A DNA stretch of 25,579 bases from a virus, in the IMG/VR virus record IMGVR_UViG_3300025326_000190, positions 1-25,579 of that record; one strand, written 5' to 3'. The notes under the pieces were generated by a model. The model was not told where the DNA came from. It searched no databases and was given only the letters and a program-made list of their open reading frames with translations. Shown here in pieces: positions 7,095 to 11,959 of the stretch (within the stretch, counting starts at the first letter, position 1; every line of letters begins with the position of its first letter). The position numbers were made by a program, and so were the translations under genes.

Positions 7095-7189
7095 GTCATT
7101 ACCATTATTATAATACCTATCGCCAATCCTGTCAAGAAAACTTTTAAATCCCACAAGAAATATTTGTAATGTCTTTTGTGGTGTCTCAT
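7091..7189 (-). CDS. 32-residue membrane microprotein
   Basis: ATG at 7189 overlaps the stop of the previous gene (ATGA) and its stop overlaps the ATG of the next gene (ATGA), a double coupling that is unlikely by chance. The peptide has a basic N-terminus (MRHHKRHYKYFLWDLK) then a hydrophobic stretch (VFLTGLAIGIIIMVMT, residues 17-32), so a single N-in membrane segment is predicted. Its coding sequence contains a perfect TTGACA/TATAAT promoter, so codons and promoter share bases. Function unknown; phage membrane micropeptides can act on lysis timing or host membrane proteins. Confidence 0.6.
   Translation of the reverse strand: MRHHKRHYKYFLWDLKVFLTGLAIGIIIMVMT
7107..7135 (-). promoter_or_regulatory. 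Internal leftward promoter, perfect sigma70 consensus
   Basis: Reading leftward, TTGACA at 7135-7130, 17 bases, TATAAT at 7112-7107. Both hexamers are exact and the spacing is optimal. It lies inside the 32-residue membrane gene, so transcription would start about 10 bases before the kinase-like gene's ATG, giving a nearly leaderless message for that gene and full leaders for the genes further on. Confidence 0.65.
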
Positions 7190-7476
7190 ACTAATATCCC
7201 AGTCCCATCTTGATTAATATAAAACACACTCTCTTGGCACAATGCAGATTTGAAATAAAGTAACAATACCTCAATCTCTTGAGACAATAATCTATCGCTT
7301 GCTATTTCAAAAACCCATACCGGCTCGATAAAAACTTTATCCTTTGTTCTAAAATATCCTTCTCCATCATACACCGTGAACCCATCCGATAGATGAAATA
7401 TCTCACTCACTACCCATTCTTTATTGACTGGCTCACCATCGTTTAATTTTTGTGGTATGAAGATTTTGTATATCAC
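7186..7476 (-). CDS. Hypothetical protein (96 residues)
   Basis: Starts with GTG at 7476 that overlaps the upstream stop (GTGA), preceded by AAAGGATAAAAA. The sequence looks like a small beta-barrel followed by a helix: FTVYDGEGYFRTKDKVFIEP, then DRLLSQEIEVLLLYFKSAL. No catalytic motif is seen. The next gene overlaps its stop. Unknown function. Confidence 0.75.
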   Translation of the reverse strand: MIYKIFIPQKLNDGEPVNKEWVVSEIFHLSDGFTVYDGEGYFRTKDKVFIEPVWVFEIASDRLLSQEIEVLLLYFKSALCQESVFYINQDGTGILV

Positions 7477-7589
7477 TTTTTATCCTTTCTGGAAAACATC
7501 ATTCCACAGTTTTCACACCTGAACCATAATAGTTTTCCGAGTTGCCCTAAAAAATTTAATGCTCCACTACACAACCGACATGGTTTCAT
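7473..7589 (-). CDS. Small zinc-ribbon protein (38 residues)
   Basis: A four-Cys ribbon reduced to its core: CRLC at residues 4-7 and CENC at about 25-28, with a basic end (FSRKDKK). ATG at 7589 lies seven bases after AGGAGG (in AGGAGGATAGAATG) and overlaps the previous stop; its own stop overlaps the next GTG. Below normal gene-calling thresholds but strongly supported by signals and context. Confidence 0.7.
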   Translation of the reverse strand: MKPCRLCSGALNFLGQLGKLLWFRCENCGMMFSRKDKK

Positions 7590-7744
7590 TCTATCCTCCT
7601 TTCCCATTCCGTTTTGATAAGAGACCTATCCTCTCCGATCCGCTTCAAAGTCTCCATAGGTTTTATGTTAGCATCTTTTACTATCTTTGTCAAGATGTCC
7701 CTGTAGGTCTCCATCTTTTGTCTGTTGTTTTTTCTCTTACCCAT
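7586..7744 (-). CDS. Small basic hypothetical protein (52 residues)
   Basis: Begins MGKRKNNRQKMETYRDILTK, very basic at the N-terminus and helical throughout. ATG at 7744 overlaps the stop of the upstream zinc-ribbon gene by eight bases; its stop is an ATGA overlap with the next gene. Probably binds nucleic acid or a protein partner; not recognised. Confidence 0.68.
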   Translation of the reverse strand: MGKRKNNRQKMETYRDILTKIVKDANIKPMETLKRIGEDRSLIKTEWERRIE

Positions 7745-8141
7745 TTAAATCCTGCTTTGCTTTAATCCACAGTGTCAAGAAGGTTTCATCGTGATCCGGT
7801 TTTAACTCAAGAAGTAACTCAATAACTCTGCTCAATAGACTGTGGTATTGACTGATCCTTTCTACTATATCCTGTGTTTTATTCCCTGTTTCTGGTATTG
7901 CTGTTGATGGGTTCGGAGTCTTAAATACATCGTCCACCGTTATATTATCCTTATTCAAGTCTTTCTTCTCAACTGAGGGCAACTTGGTGGCCTTTACGGG
8001 ACTATCCTGACTGACTACCTTCCCCTTCTTTAGTGAATTACAATACCCACAAAGTTTTAAATCAGTATTCACCTTCACTCCTGCCCTAAAAACTGATTCA
8101 TTACATTTCTTGCATACGAAAAGCAAAGTTTTATTTCTCAT
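7737..8141 (-). CDS. Zinc-ribbon protein with extended helical tail
   Basis: 134 residues. The N-terminal ribbon has CKKC near residues 10-13 and CGYC at about 32-35. A low-complexity linker (residues about 45-95, Lys, Ser, Thr, Pro) and a C-terminal helix (VERISQYHSLLSRVIELLLE) follow. The linker-helix design suggests an adaptor protein. ATG at 8141 follows AGAGGATAAAACAG; both ends overlap neighbours. Confidence 0.75.
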   Translation of the reverse strand: MRNKTLLFVCKKCNESVFRAGVKVNTDLKLCGYCNSLKKGKVVSQDSPVKATKLPSVEKKDLNKDNITVDDVFKTPNPSTAIPETGNKTQDIVERISQYHSLLSRVIELLLELKPDHDETFLTLWIKAKQDLNG

Positions 8142-8268
8142 TCTGTTTTATCCTCTCTTTATACCATATCACAAAACAAACTGGGCATTGAAGCCTTACT
8201 GTCAGTTCTGAGAAATGATATTCTATAGGTTTGACCATGTTATGACAACCTGTACATTTCTCTTTCAT
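8131..8268 (-). CDS. Small zinc-ribbon protein (45 residues)
   Basis: Begins MKEKCTGCHNMVKPI and contains CPVC at about 28-31, giving two CxxC pairs about 20 residues apart. The ATG at 8268 is adjacent to the previous stop (TAAATG) with AGGAAATA upstream; the 3' end overlaps the start of the next zinc-ribbon gene. It may have arisen by duplication within the ribbon cluster, but the sequence is too short to judge by eye. Confidence 0.7.
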   Translation of the reverse strand: MKEKCTGCHNMVKPIEYHFSELTVRLQCPVCFVIWYKERIKQNEK

Positions 8269-8445
8269 TTATTTCCTCATTGTGTCTTGTTTTACTTTGA
8301 TACTATCGAGCAATAATGATAAACTTTTTAGTGCCTCGATCAATTCTCTCTCAGTAATTGAGGGGAGATACGCTTGTTTTAATACCCTTGTCAATATCTC
8401 TTGTGCCTGTTTAAGTCTGAATAACTCAACGTGCGTGAATTTCAT
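8269..8445 (-). CDS. Small helical hypothetical protein (58 residues)
   Basis: A wholly alpha-helical peptide, two amphipathic helices separated by YLPSITE, with heptad-like Leu/Ile spacing (LFRLKQAQEILTRVLKQAY; ELIEALKSLSLLLDSIKVK). It resembles a helical hairpin that would dimerise. The ATG at 8445 overlaps the previous stop (TAATG). No Cys or catalytic residues. Not recognised. Confidence 0.68.
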   Translation of the reverse strand: MKFTHVELFRLKQAQEILTRVLKQAYLPSITERELIEALKSLSLLLDSIKVKQDTMRK

Positions 8446-8633
8446 TAAGACTCACTCCATTCAACATAGGCAGTCAAATCTCTGTACAAATCACTTGACG
8501 TACCACCTGGATTAAATTCCGCCCCTGCAAAGTCATCCGCTTCTTTTTTGCTTAAATTCCCCAATAGCTGTACAAGAAATTTCAATTCAGTGTAGTTAAA
8601 TTCGACTGTGTATTTTGCATTTACTTTTGCCAT
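8445..8633 (-). CDS. Hypothetical protein (62 residues)
   Basis: Begins MAKVNAKYTVEFNYTELKFL; a short beta strand then helices, acidic at the C-terminus. AAAGGATAAAACA precedes the ATG at 8633. It is the first gene downstream of the internal perfect-consensus promoter at 8677-8705, whose predicted start gives it a leader of about 37 bases. Not recognised. Confidence 0.75.
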   Translation of the reverse strand: MAKVNAKYTVEFNYTELKFLVQLLGNLSKKEADDFAGAEFNPGGTSSDLYRDLTAYVEWSES

Positions 8634-8637
8634 TGTT

Positions 8638-8796
8638 TTATCCTTTCCTTAGAGATTGACTTTCTGTTACCATCTTATTATACACTATCCTTGACAATCT
8701 GTCAAGCGGAGTGATCTTATCAGATAACTTGATCTTACTTTCGATCAACTTGAACGCTTCTTTTCTCGATAGATTTTGGAAATCTGTTAGTTTCAT
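8638..8796 (-). CDS. Small basic helical protein (52 residues)
   Basis: Begins MKLTDFQNLSRKEAFKLIES, continues with basic helices and ends QSLRKG. The ATG at 8796 overlaps the previous stop (TAATG). Its second half is encoded by bases that also form the perfect sigma70 promoter at 8677-8705, so selection on codons and promoter may compete here. Function unknown. Confidence 0.65.
   Translation of the reverse strand: MKLTDFQNLSRKEAFKLIESKIKLSDKITPLDRLSRIVYNKMVTESQSLRKG
8677..8705 (-). promoter_or_regulatory. Internal leftward promoter, perfect sigma70 consensus, with dyad at -35
   Basis: Reading leftward, TTGACA at 8705-8700, 17 bases, TATAAT at 8682-8677, all consensus. The -35 is one arm of a 7-bp inverted repeat (CTTGACA-ATC-TGTCAAG, about 8690-8706), so it could also be a binding site. 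It lies inside the 52-residue gene and would drive the genes from 8633 leftward. Confidence 0.68.
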
Positions 8797-9110
8797 TAAT
8801 CCCTTCCTTTCAGGCATATATCACATAATTGTGATAGGTGTTTAAAATACTCGAAAGTGTACCACGTCCCACAATAGGGACATTTTAATTCCCAATCGAG
8901 AAAGTCTATTACTCTTGTGAAAAAACTGCTATCACACAAGAATGACCATGTTCTATTATCTTTCCCTTTGCCCATACTATAATCATTTATAGTATGTTCT
9001 AATAGAAAATCCCCTGGCTTGCTCCATCTTTCCCTTGCTATTCCTTGAAATACTCTGCACTCTTCCCCAGTTTTTTTGTTAAATACTTTTAAACCTACTT
9101 CCTTGTACAT
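8796..9110 (-). CDS. Hypothetical protein with C-terminal zinc ribbon
   Basis: 104 residues. The N-terminal 70 residues are mixed alpha/beta (FQGIARERWSKPGDFLLEHT). A C-terminal four-Cys knuckle follows: CPYC at about 77-80 and CDIC at about 95-98. Unlike the other ribbon genes, the ribbon is at the end. AGAGGATAAA precedes ATG 9110, which starts one base after the HicA-like gene's stop. It takes the place where a HicB antitoxin would be expected, but it has no HicB-like fold or DNA-binding motif that I can see. Confidence 0.75.
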   Translation of the reverse strand: MYKEVGLKVFNKKTGEECRVFQGIARERWSKPGDFLLEHTINDYSMGKGKDNRTWSFLCDSSFFTRVIDFLDWELKCPYCGTWYTFEYFKHLSQLCDICLKGRD

Positions 9111-9111
9111 T

Positions 9112-9300
9112 TTATCCTCTTTCTATCAGATTAGCTCTGACTAGTCTGTTTAATTCCTTCTCTTGAATTATATCATGAGAGTTATGTCTTGTCAAGGTGA
9201 ATGTCAAGGATTGATACTTAACCATGACATGCGAACCTTTGCAATATCTAATTTCACAACCACGATTGACAAGCAATTTTTCAAGATCACGGTATCGCAT
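9112..9300 (-). CDS. HicA-like dsRBD-fold protein (orphan)
   Basis: 62 residues, the usual HicA length. Hallmarks: N-terminal helix (RYRDLEKLLVNRG), strand, then CKGSHVMVKY carrying the conserved Gly-Ser-His with H24 as the likely catalytic residue, strands, and a final helix (EKELNRLVRANLIERG). HicA toxins are mRNA-cutting ribonucleases of about 60 residues normally paired with HicB. No HicB is visible beside it, so this may be a phage effector against host mRNA, a partner for a host antitoxin, or only an RNA-binding relative. GGGGATTGA before ATG 9300 is a fair ribosome site. Confidence 0.7.
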   Translation of the reverse strand: MRYRDLEKLLVNRGCEIRYCKGSHVMVKYQSLTFTLTRHNSHDIIQEKELNRLVRANLIERG

Positions 9301-9308
9301 TCAATCCC

Positions 9309-9725
9309 CTATGGTTTTCTCTGGATATCTTTGATAATCCATCTTCGATTATTCTGTTTAGAATGTTTCATAAATTCATCCCAAGTACAAGGCTTGTCTG
9401 CGTTCGGATTGTATATCAATCCATCTTCAAATGCTATAGCGTGGTTCCCGTACATATCACCCACTATTATTATTCCCTTGCCTGAGAGATCAATCGGACA
9501 ATTATCATCGGACGGAAGTATACTCTGCCTATTTATAAATCTCTTAGTGTCATACCATACTGCAAGGGAAGATATCAGTTGATGTTGCCAATTGCTGATG
9601 GCTATGGTTTTATATTTATTCTGTTGTGTAGGATAGTATCTTGACCAATGTTTATAGTTAAGACTTTCCACCATACATACCGCAGCTAACCAACATTGAT
9701 TAGGTTTTTGTTTGATATGTTTCAT
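9309..9725 (-). CDS. Papain-like (C39-type) cysteine peptidase candidate
   Basis: 138 residues. The N-terminus reads KQKPNQCWLAAVCMVE with a Gln-Cys-Trp arrangement (Q10, C11) starting a helix, as in papain-fold and C39 peptidases. Later GNHAIAFEDGLIYNPNAD offers the His (H95) and an Asp/Asn (D101, N106 or D110) in the family order. These domains cut peptides or isopeptide bonds; some phage and bacterial forms are inactive folds. There is no signal peptide, so action inside the host cell is likely. The ATG at 9725 overlaps the upstream stop (TAATG). The target is unknown, and membership rests on motif order alone. Confidence 0.6.
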   Translation of the reverse strand: MKHIKQKPNQCWLAAVCMVESLNYKHWSRYYPTQQNKYKTIAISNWQHQLISSLAVWYDTKRFINRQSILPSDDNCPIDLSGKGIIIVGDMYGNHAIAFEDGLIYNPNADKPCTWDEFMKHSKQNNRRWIIKDIQRKP

Positions 9726-9928
9726 TAGCTTACCTTGTCGATTAAACCGTTTTTAACTGTTATTGTAGCGTACCACGATCTTTTTGTAAATGGGCATGGC
9801 CCGACTACACAATACTTTCCATCCCCTTTATATTCCGCTCCAAACATACTTGTTTCAATAAAACTAGGTTCTTTCCCGATTGCTTGCTTCAATTCTTTTT
9901 TTGTTTTAAAACCGTATATTCCCATCAT
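9725..9928 (-). CDS. Conserved-looking phage hypothetical protein (67 residues)
   Basis: Contains FKTKKELKQAIGK, then ETSMFGAEYKGDGKYCVVGP and CPFTKRSWYATITVKNGLI. The arrangement 'KKELK...G, E-T-S-M-F-G...Y...G, V-G-P...K-W-A-V' is one I have seen in many small phage proteins of unknown role; I offer no function. ATAGGAGTAAATACC precedes ATG 9928, a leader element repeated before two other genes (10142 and 11402). Confidence 0.75.
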   Translation of the reverse strand: MMGIYGFKTKKELKQAIGKEPSFIETSMFGAEYKGDGKYCVVGPCPFTKRSWYATITVKNGLIDKVS

Positions 9929-9962
9929 GGTATTTACTCCTATGTTATATTGTTATGTTATC

Positions 9963-10142
9963 TTACTTGGAAAGTTTACCGTACCCAGTATCTTCTAGAT
10001 ATTGATAATAGTCCCAAACATTCCCGTATTTTTTCTCTTCATCGATCAATTCTGCGATCTCTTTTTGGCAATCCAAACATAGCAAGATATAACTATCTTG
10101 CATTTCTTTTAATTTTTTGCAGTTTATACACTTGCATTTCAT
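9963..10142 (-). CDS. Small zinc-ribbon protein (59 residues)
   Basis: Begins MKCKCINCKKLKEMQDSYIL; Cys at residues 3, 5 and 8 and a CLDC pair at 22-25 can bind zinc. An acidic helix and a Tyr-rich tail follow (NVWDYYQYLEDTGYGKLSK). ATG 10142 is preceded by ATAGGAGTTAAACATC. About 20 bases further upstream, TATAAT (10164-10159) with a weak TTGTGG may be a minor promoter. Confidence 0.7.
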   Translation of the reverse strand: MKCKCINCKKLKEMQDSYILLCLDCQKEIAELIDEEKKYGNVWDYYQYLEDTGYGKLSK

Positions 10143-10173
10143 GATGTTTAACTCCTATCATTATATTGTTATC

Positions 10174-10851
10174 TTATCGTACCACAAAACCACTAATATC
10201 TTTTTTAGCTTTACCTTTGGGTTTTAATCCTATCACACTAGATGGACTATCTAAAAACCTTAAATCGTTATCATCGCCACTAACCACAGTATATCCATGC
10301 CATTTATTAGGCATACTTTCAAACAATACTGCTACACTTCCACCACAAGATAATACTTCAAGACATTGGATATCATTTAATTCTGATCTTGAAAAGGTAA
10401 GATGATAATTTTTAGGTAACAAGCCTGATAGAAATTTTATCATCATACTCAGGCTTTTTGTATAATCATAGAATTGGATATTGTGGAATTGCTCGAATAT
10501 GTTAAAGATCGTCCAATTTAAATCTGACGTTCCATTTAATCTTACCACAGGAATAAAACCTTTTTTTCTAGCATACTTCTCAAAGTTTTTAATCTCTCTT
10601 TTCAACTGAGATATAAAACTTTCTCTATCGTTAAAGAAGTATTCAGTTTTTCTTTTTCTAGCATTCTGAATACTGTTAAATTGACCCCTGCCAGCAGTAT
10701 TCAAGCAAGTAGAAACACACCCAGGACTAGCGTATGGGCATACATTATGCCCACTAGTGTTACTTGGCGATAAATACAGGATTGCTGTCATATACCCCTG
10801 TTTTTGGCCCTTAACGGTTTTATAATTCTTGTCAATGTTTAATAACTTCAT
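10174..10851 (-). CDS. GP88 / DUF7227-like phage protein
   Basis: 225 residues matching the layout of the phage 'gene product 88' family: YLSPSNTSGHNVCPYASPGC near 26-45, VSTCLNTAGRGQFNSIQNAR, the helix RKRKTEYFFNDRESFI, VVRLNGTSDLNW near 102-113, and IQFYDYTK (125-132). Cys38, Cys45 and Cys49 could bind a metal or an Fe-S cluster. The repeated 'R-L-N-G-T-S-D' and 'F-Y-D-Y-T-K' strands look like the ends of beta strands in a barrel. The family is widespread in phages but has no established function. The C-terminal 90 residues end in a Lys-rich segment. ATG 10851 overlaps the previous stop (TAATG). Confidence 0.75.
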   Translation of the reverse strand: MKLLNIDKNYKTVKGQKQGYMTAILYLSPSNTSGHNVCPYASPGCVSTCLNTAGRGQFNSIQNARKRKTEYFFNDRESFISQLKREIKNFEKYARKKGFIPVVRLNGTSDLNWTIFNIFEQFHNIQFYDYTKSLSMMIKFLSGLLPKNYHLTFSRSELNDIQCLEVLSCGGSVAVLFESMPNKWHGYTVVSGDDNDLRFLDSPSSVIGLKPKGKAKKDISGFVVR

Positions 10852-11003
10852 TATATACCTCTCTCGTGTAAGTTAGCTGCAATTTCACTATCAAAACTTT
10901 CAATTAAATCTATACATTCTAGGCAAAATAAATCACTATCAGAATATGTTATGTTAGTTATTTTAAAATTTTTTCCGCACCTATCACAAATTAGGGCTTT
11001 CAT
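10851..11003 (-). CDS. Small zinc-ribbon protein (50 residues)
   Basis: Begins MKALICDRCGKNFKI and has CLEC at about 28-31, two CxxC pairs in the typical ribbon spacing, with an acidic helical tail. GAGAGTATAAAAAA precedes ATG 11003; the stop overlaps the GP88-like start (TAATG). It may assist the GP88-like protein, judged only from coupling. Confidence 0.7.
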   Translation of the reverse strand: MKALICDRCGKNFKITNITYSDSDLFCLECIDLIESFDSEIAANLHERGI

Positions 11004-11020
11004 TTTTTTATACTCTCTTG

Positions 11021-11215
11021 TTATATACCTTTTTCTATTTGTTTCCTAACATACTCTCTAAACTTATCTTCACTAAATCTTGTGTTATCCTGAGCAAGTG
11101 TATTGATTAATTTATCGTAAACTGATGAGACTCCATCCAATTCTGTTTCATTTTTGACATCCAGAATACTTTCAGCAATTACGTTTGCCAATTTTATGTA
11201 GTCTTTTCTCGTCAT
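11021..11215 (-). CDS. Small conserved-type phage protein (64 residues)
   Basis: Begins MTRKDYIKLANVIAESILDV and is helical throughout. Proteins starting 'M-T-R-K-D-Y-x-x-I/L-A' are common among tailed-phage early genes, with no known function. TAGGAGAATAAA precedes ATG 11215. The promoter at 11236-11264 gives it a short leader, so it probably heads the main leftward early transcript. Confidence 0.78.
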   Translation of the reverse strand: MTRKDYIKLANVIAESILDVKNETELDGVSSVYDKLINTLAQDNTRFSEDKFREYVRKQIEKGI

Positions 11216-11235
11216 TTTATTCTCCTATTTAGTTT

Positions 11236-11264
11236 ATCCTATCACAAGGTTTTAAATTTGTCAA
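11236..11264 (-). promoter_or_regulatory. Leftward sigma70-type early promoter
   Basis: Reading leftward, TTGACA at 11264-11259, 17 bases, TAGGAT at 11241-11236 preceded by TGA (extended -10). A short leader carries the TAGGAG ribosome site for the gene at 11215. It starts inside or just after the stop of the 43-residue gene. Confidence 0.68.
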
Positions 11265-11270
11265 GCAATT

Positions 11271-11402
11271 TCAATTCCGATTTTTAGGACATTCAATATC
11301 GTGTACTTCTTTTAGGTAAATTTCTAATGCACTATCCAACGTAATATTCTTGTTTAGACTCAGAATACATATATAGTCGAATTCTTGTTGTGTTAGGTGC
11401 AT
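11271..11402 (-). CDS. Small hypothetical protein (43 residues), nearest the origin
   Basis: Begins MHLTQQEFDYICILSLNKNI, acidic, helical, ending in a CPKNRN tail. ATG 11402 is preceded by AATAGGAGTAAATAAAA, a good ribosome site that recurs before two other genes. It is the first leftward gene after the origin region; no clear promoter for it was found between 11403 and 11590. Not recognised. Confidence 0.6.
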   Translation of the reverse strand: MHLTQQEFDYICILSLNKNITLDSALEIYLKEVHDIECPKNRN

Positions 11403-11430
11403 TTTTATTTACTCCTATTGTTTATGGTTA

Positions 11431-11520
11431 GTGTCATTTAATAGGTTTAATATGCAATAGCTATGCCATGCCTATTATTTGCATAAATATATGATTTAAT
11501 TACTGTACAATAAATGACAC
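11431..11520. repeat. Nested inverted repeats at the origin-proximal end
   Basis: An outer pair GTGTCATTTA (11431-11440) and TAAATGACAC (11511-11520), ten bases, perfect. An inner pair TATGCAA (11451-11457) and TTGCATA (11479-11485), with CAATAG/CTATT pairing around it. The element could extrude as a cruciform or bind a dimeric protein. Two related direct sites, ACAATAAATGACACA and ACAATAATTGACACA, end near 11521 and 11571, so TGACAC occurs three times in this stretch. No gene is visible at 11403-12085. Confidence 0.6.
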
Positions 11521-11590
11521 ACTATGTAAATATGTAACCAATTCCACAATATCATGACAATAATTGACACAATAAGACTTGATAGGACAA

Positions 11591-11608
11591 GTGTACATTA
11601 TTGTACAC
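11591..11608. repeat. 18-bp palindrome, operator-like, copy 2
   Basis: GTGTACA-TTAT-TGTACAC, seven-base perfect arms with a four-base centre. The inner 17 bases differ by one base from the site at 5691-5707. Presence in only the two main regulatory gaps suggests one DNA-binding protein acting at both. Confidence 0.65.
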
Positions 11609-11710
11609 TATAGCATATTACTATAGCATAGTATAATGTATAACATAATGCTATATACAATATATAGGGCTTGCTATAATATGTTACATACTATATATAG
11701 TATAGTATAG
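11609..11710. other. AT-rich tract, possible DNA-unwinding element
   Basis: About 100 bases almost wholly A and T with repeated TATAGCATA, CTATA and the palindrome ACTATATATAGT, directly beside the repeat array. In bacterial-type origins an AT-rich unwinding region adjoins the initiator boxes, which is the reason for this reading. No coding frame with support is seen. Confidence 0.5.
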
Positions 11711-11809
11711 CTGTTGATATCCTGTTGATATGCTGTGATTATCCTGTGATTATCTTGTGGATATCCTGTGAATAAACCTGTTGATATCCTGTGGATAACC
11801 TGTGTATAA
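11711..11809 (+). repeat. Nine tandem initiator-box-like repeats with 11-bp period (candidate origin)
   Basis: Units start at 11711, 11722, 11733, 11744, 11755, 11766, 11778, 11789 and 11800; period 11, once 12. Consensus CTGTKGATAT/A with C in front: three units are CTGTTGATAT, two CTGTGATTAT, the others TTGTGGATAT, CTGTGAATAA, CTGTGGATAA and CTGTGTATAA. The reverse complements of the sixth, eighth and ninth fit the DnaA box TTWTNCACA, and the eighth is the perfect TTATCCACA. One repeat per helical turn places all sites on one face of the DNA. Either host DnaA or a phage initiator binding iterons is possible. Confidence 0.75.
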
Positions 11810-11826
11810 CTTTGCCCTTACCCAAG

Positions 11827-11857
11827 CCACCCCACCCCAGGCCAGGGGGAAGGGTGG
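11827..11857. repeat. GC-rich hairpin beside the repeat array
   Basis: CCACCC (11827-11832) pairs with GGGTGG (11852-11857) and CCCC (11835-11838) with GGGG (11845-11848), loop AGGCCA. This is the most GC-rich short stretch noticed in an AT-rich window. No U-run follows on either strand, so a simple terminator is unlikely; a replication-priming or fork-arrest structure, or part of an RNA, are options. Confidence 0.5.
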
Positions 11858-11894
11858 TCAGATGGGGACTGAATTTTCGCATACTTTTGCATAG

Positions 11895-11913
11895 AACCCT
11901 ATCCCACAGGGTT
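11895..11913. repeat. Short inverted repeat with a third copy of one arm
   Basis: AACCCT (11895-11900), ATCCCAC, AGGGTT (11908-11913), then AACCCT again at 11935-11940. The middle AGGGTT can pair with either flank, giving two exclusive hairpins upstream of the rightward promoter. Role unknown. Confidence 0.4.
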
Positions 11914-11959
11914 GTGGTAGAATATATTTTCAATAACCCTCCTTTTTTGGTCAATAAAC

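Noticed and set aside
6624-7154. GTG 7154 as start of the kinase-like gene
   Set aside because: No ribosome site, it covers a doubly coupled micro-gene, and ATG 7094 sits in an ATGA overlap.
8150-8190. Leftward extended -10 (TGGTATAAA) resembling the three main promoters
   Set aside because: It lies in a coding region and lacks a -35 at 17-18 bases (TGCCCA); the resemblance comes from codons for IWYKE.
11820-11870. Intrinsic terminator at the GC-rich hairpin
   Set aside because: Neither strand has a U-rich run after the stem.
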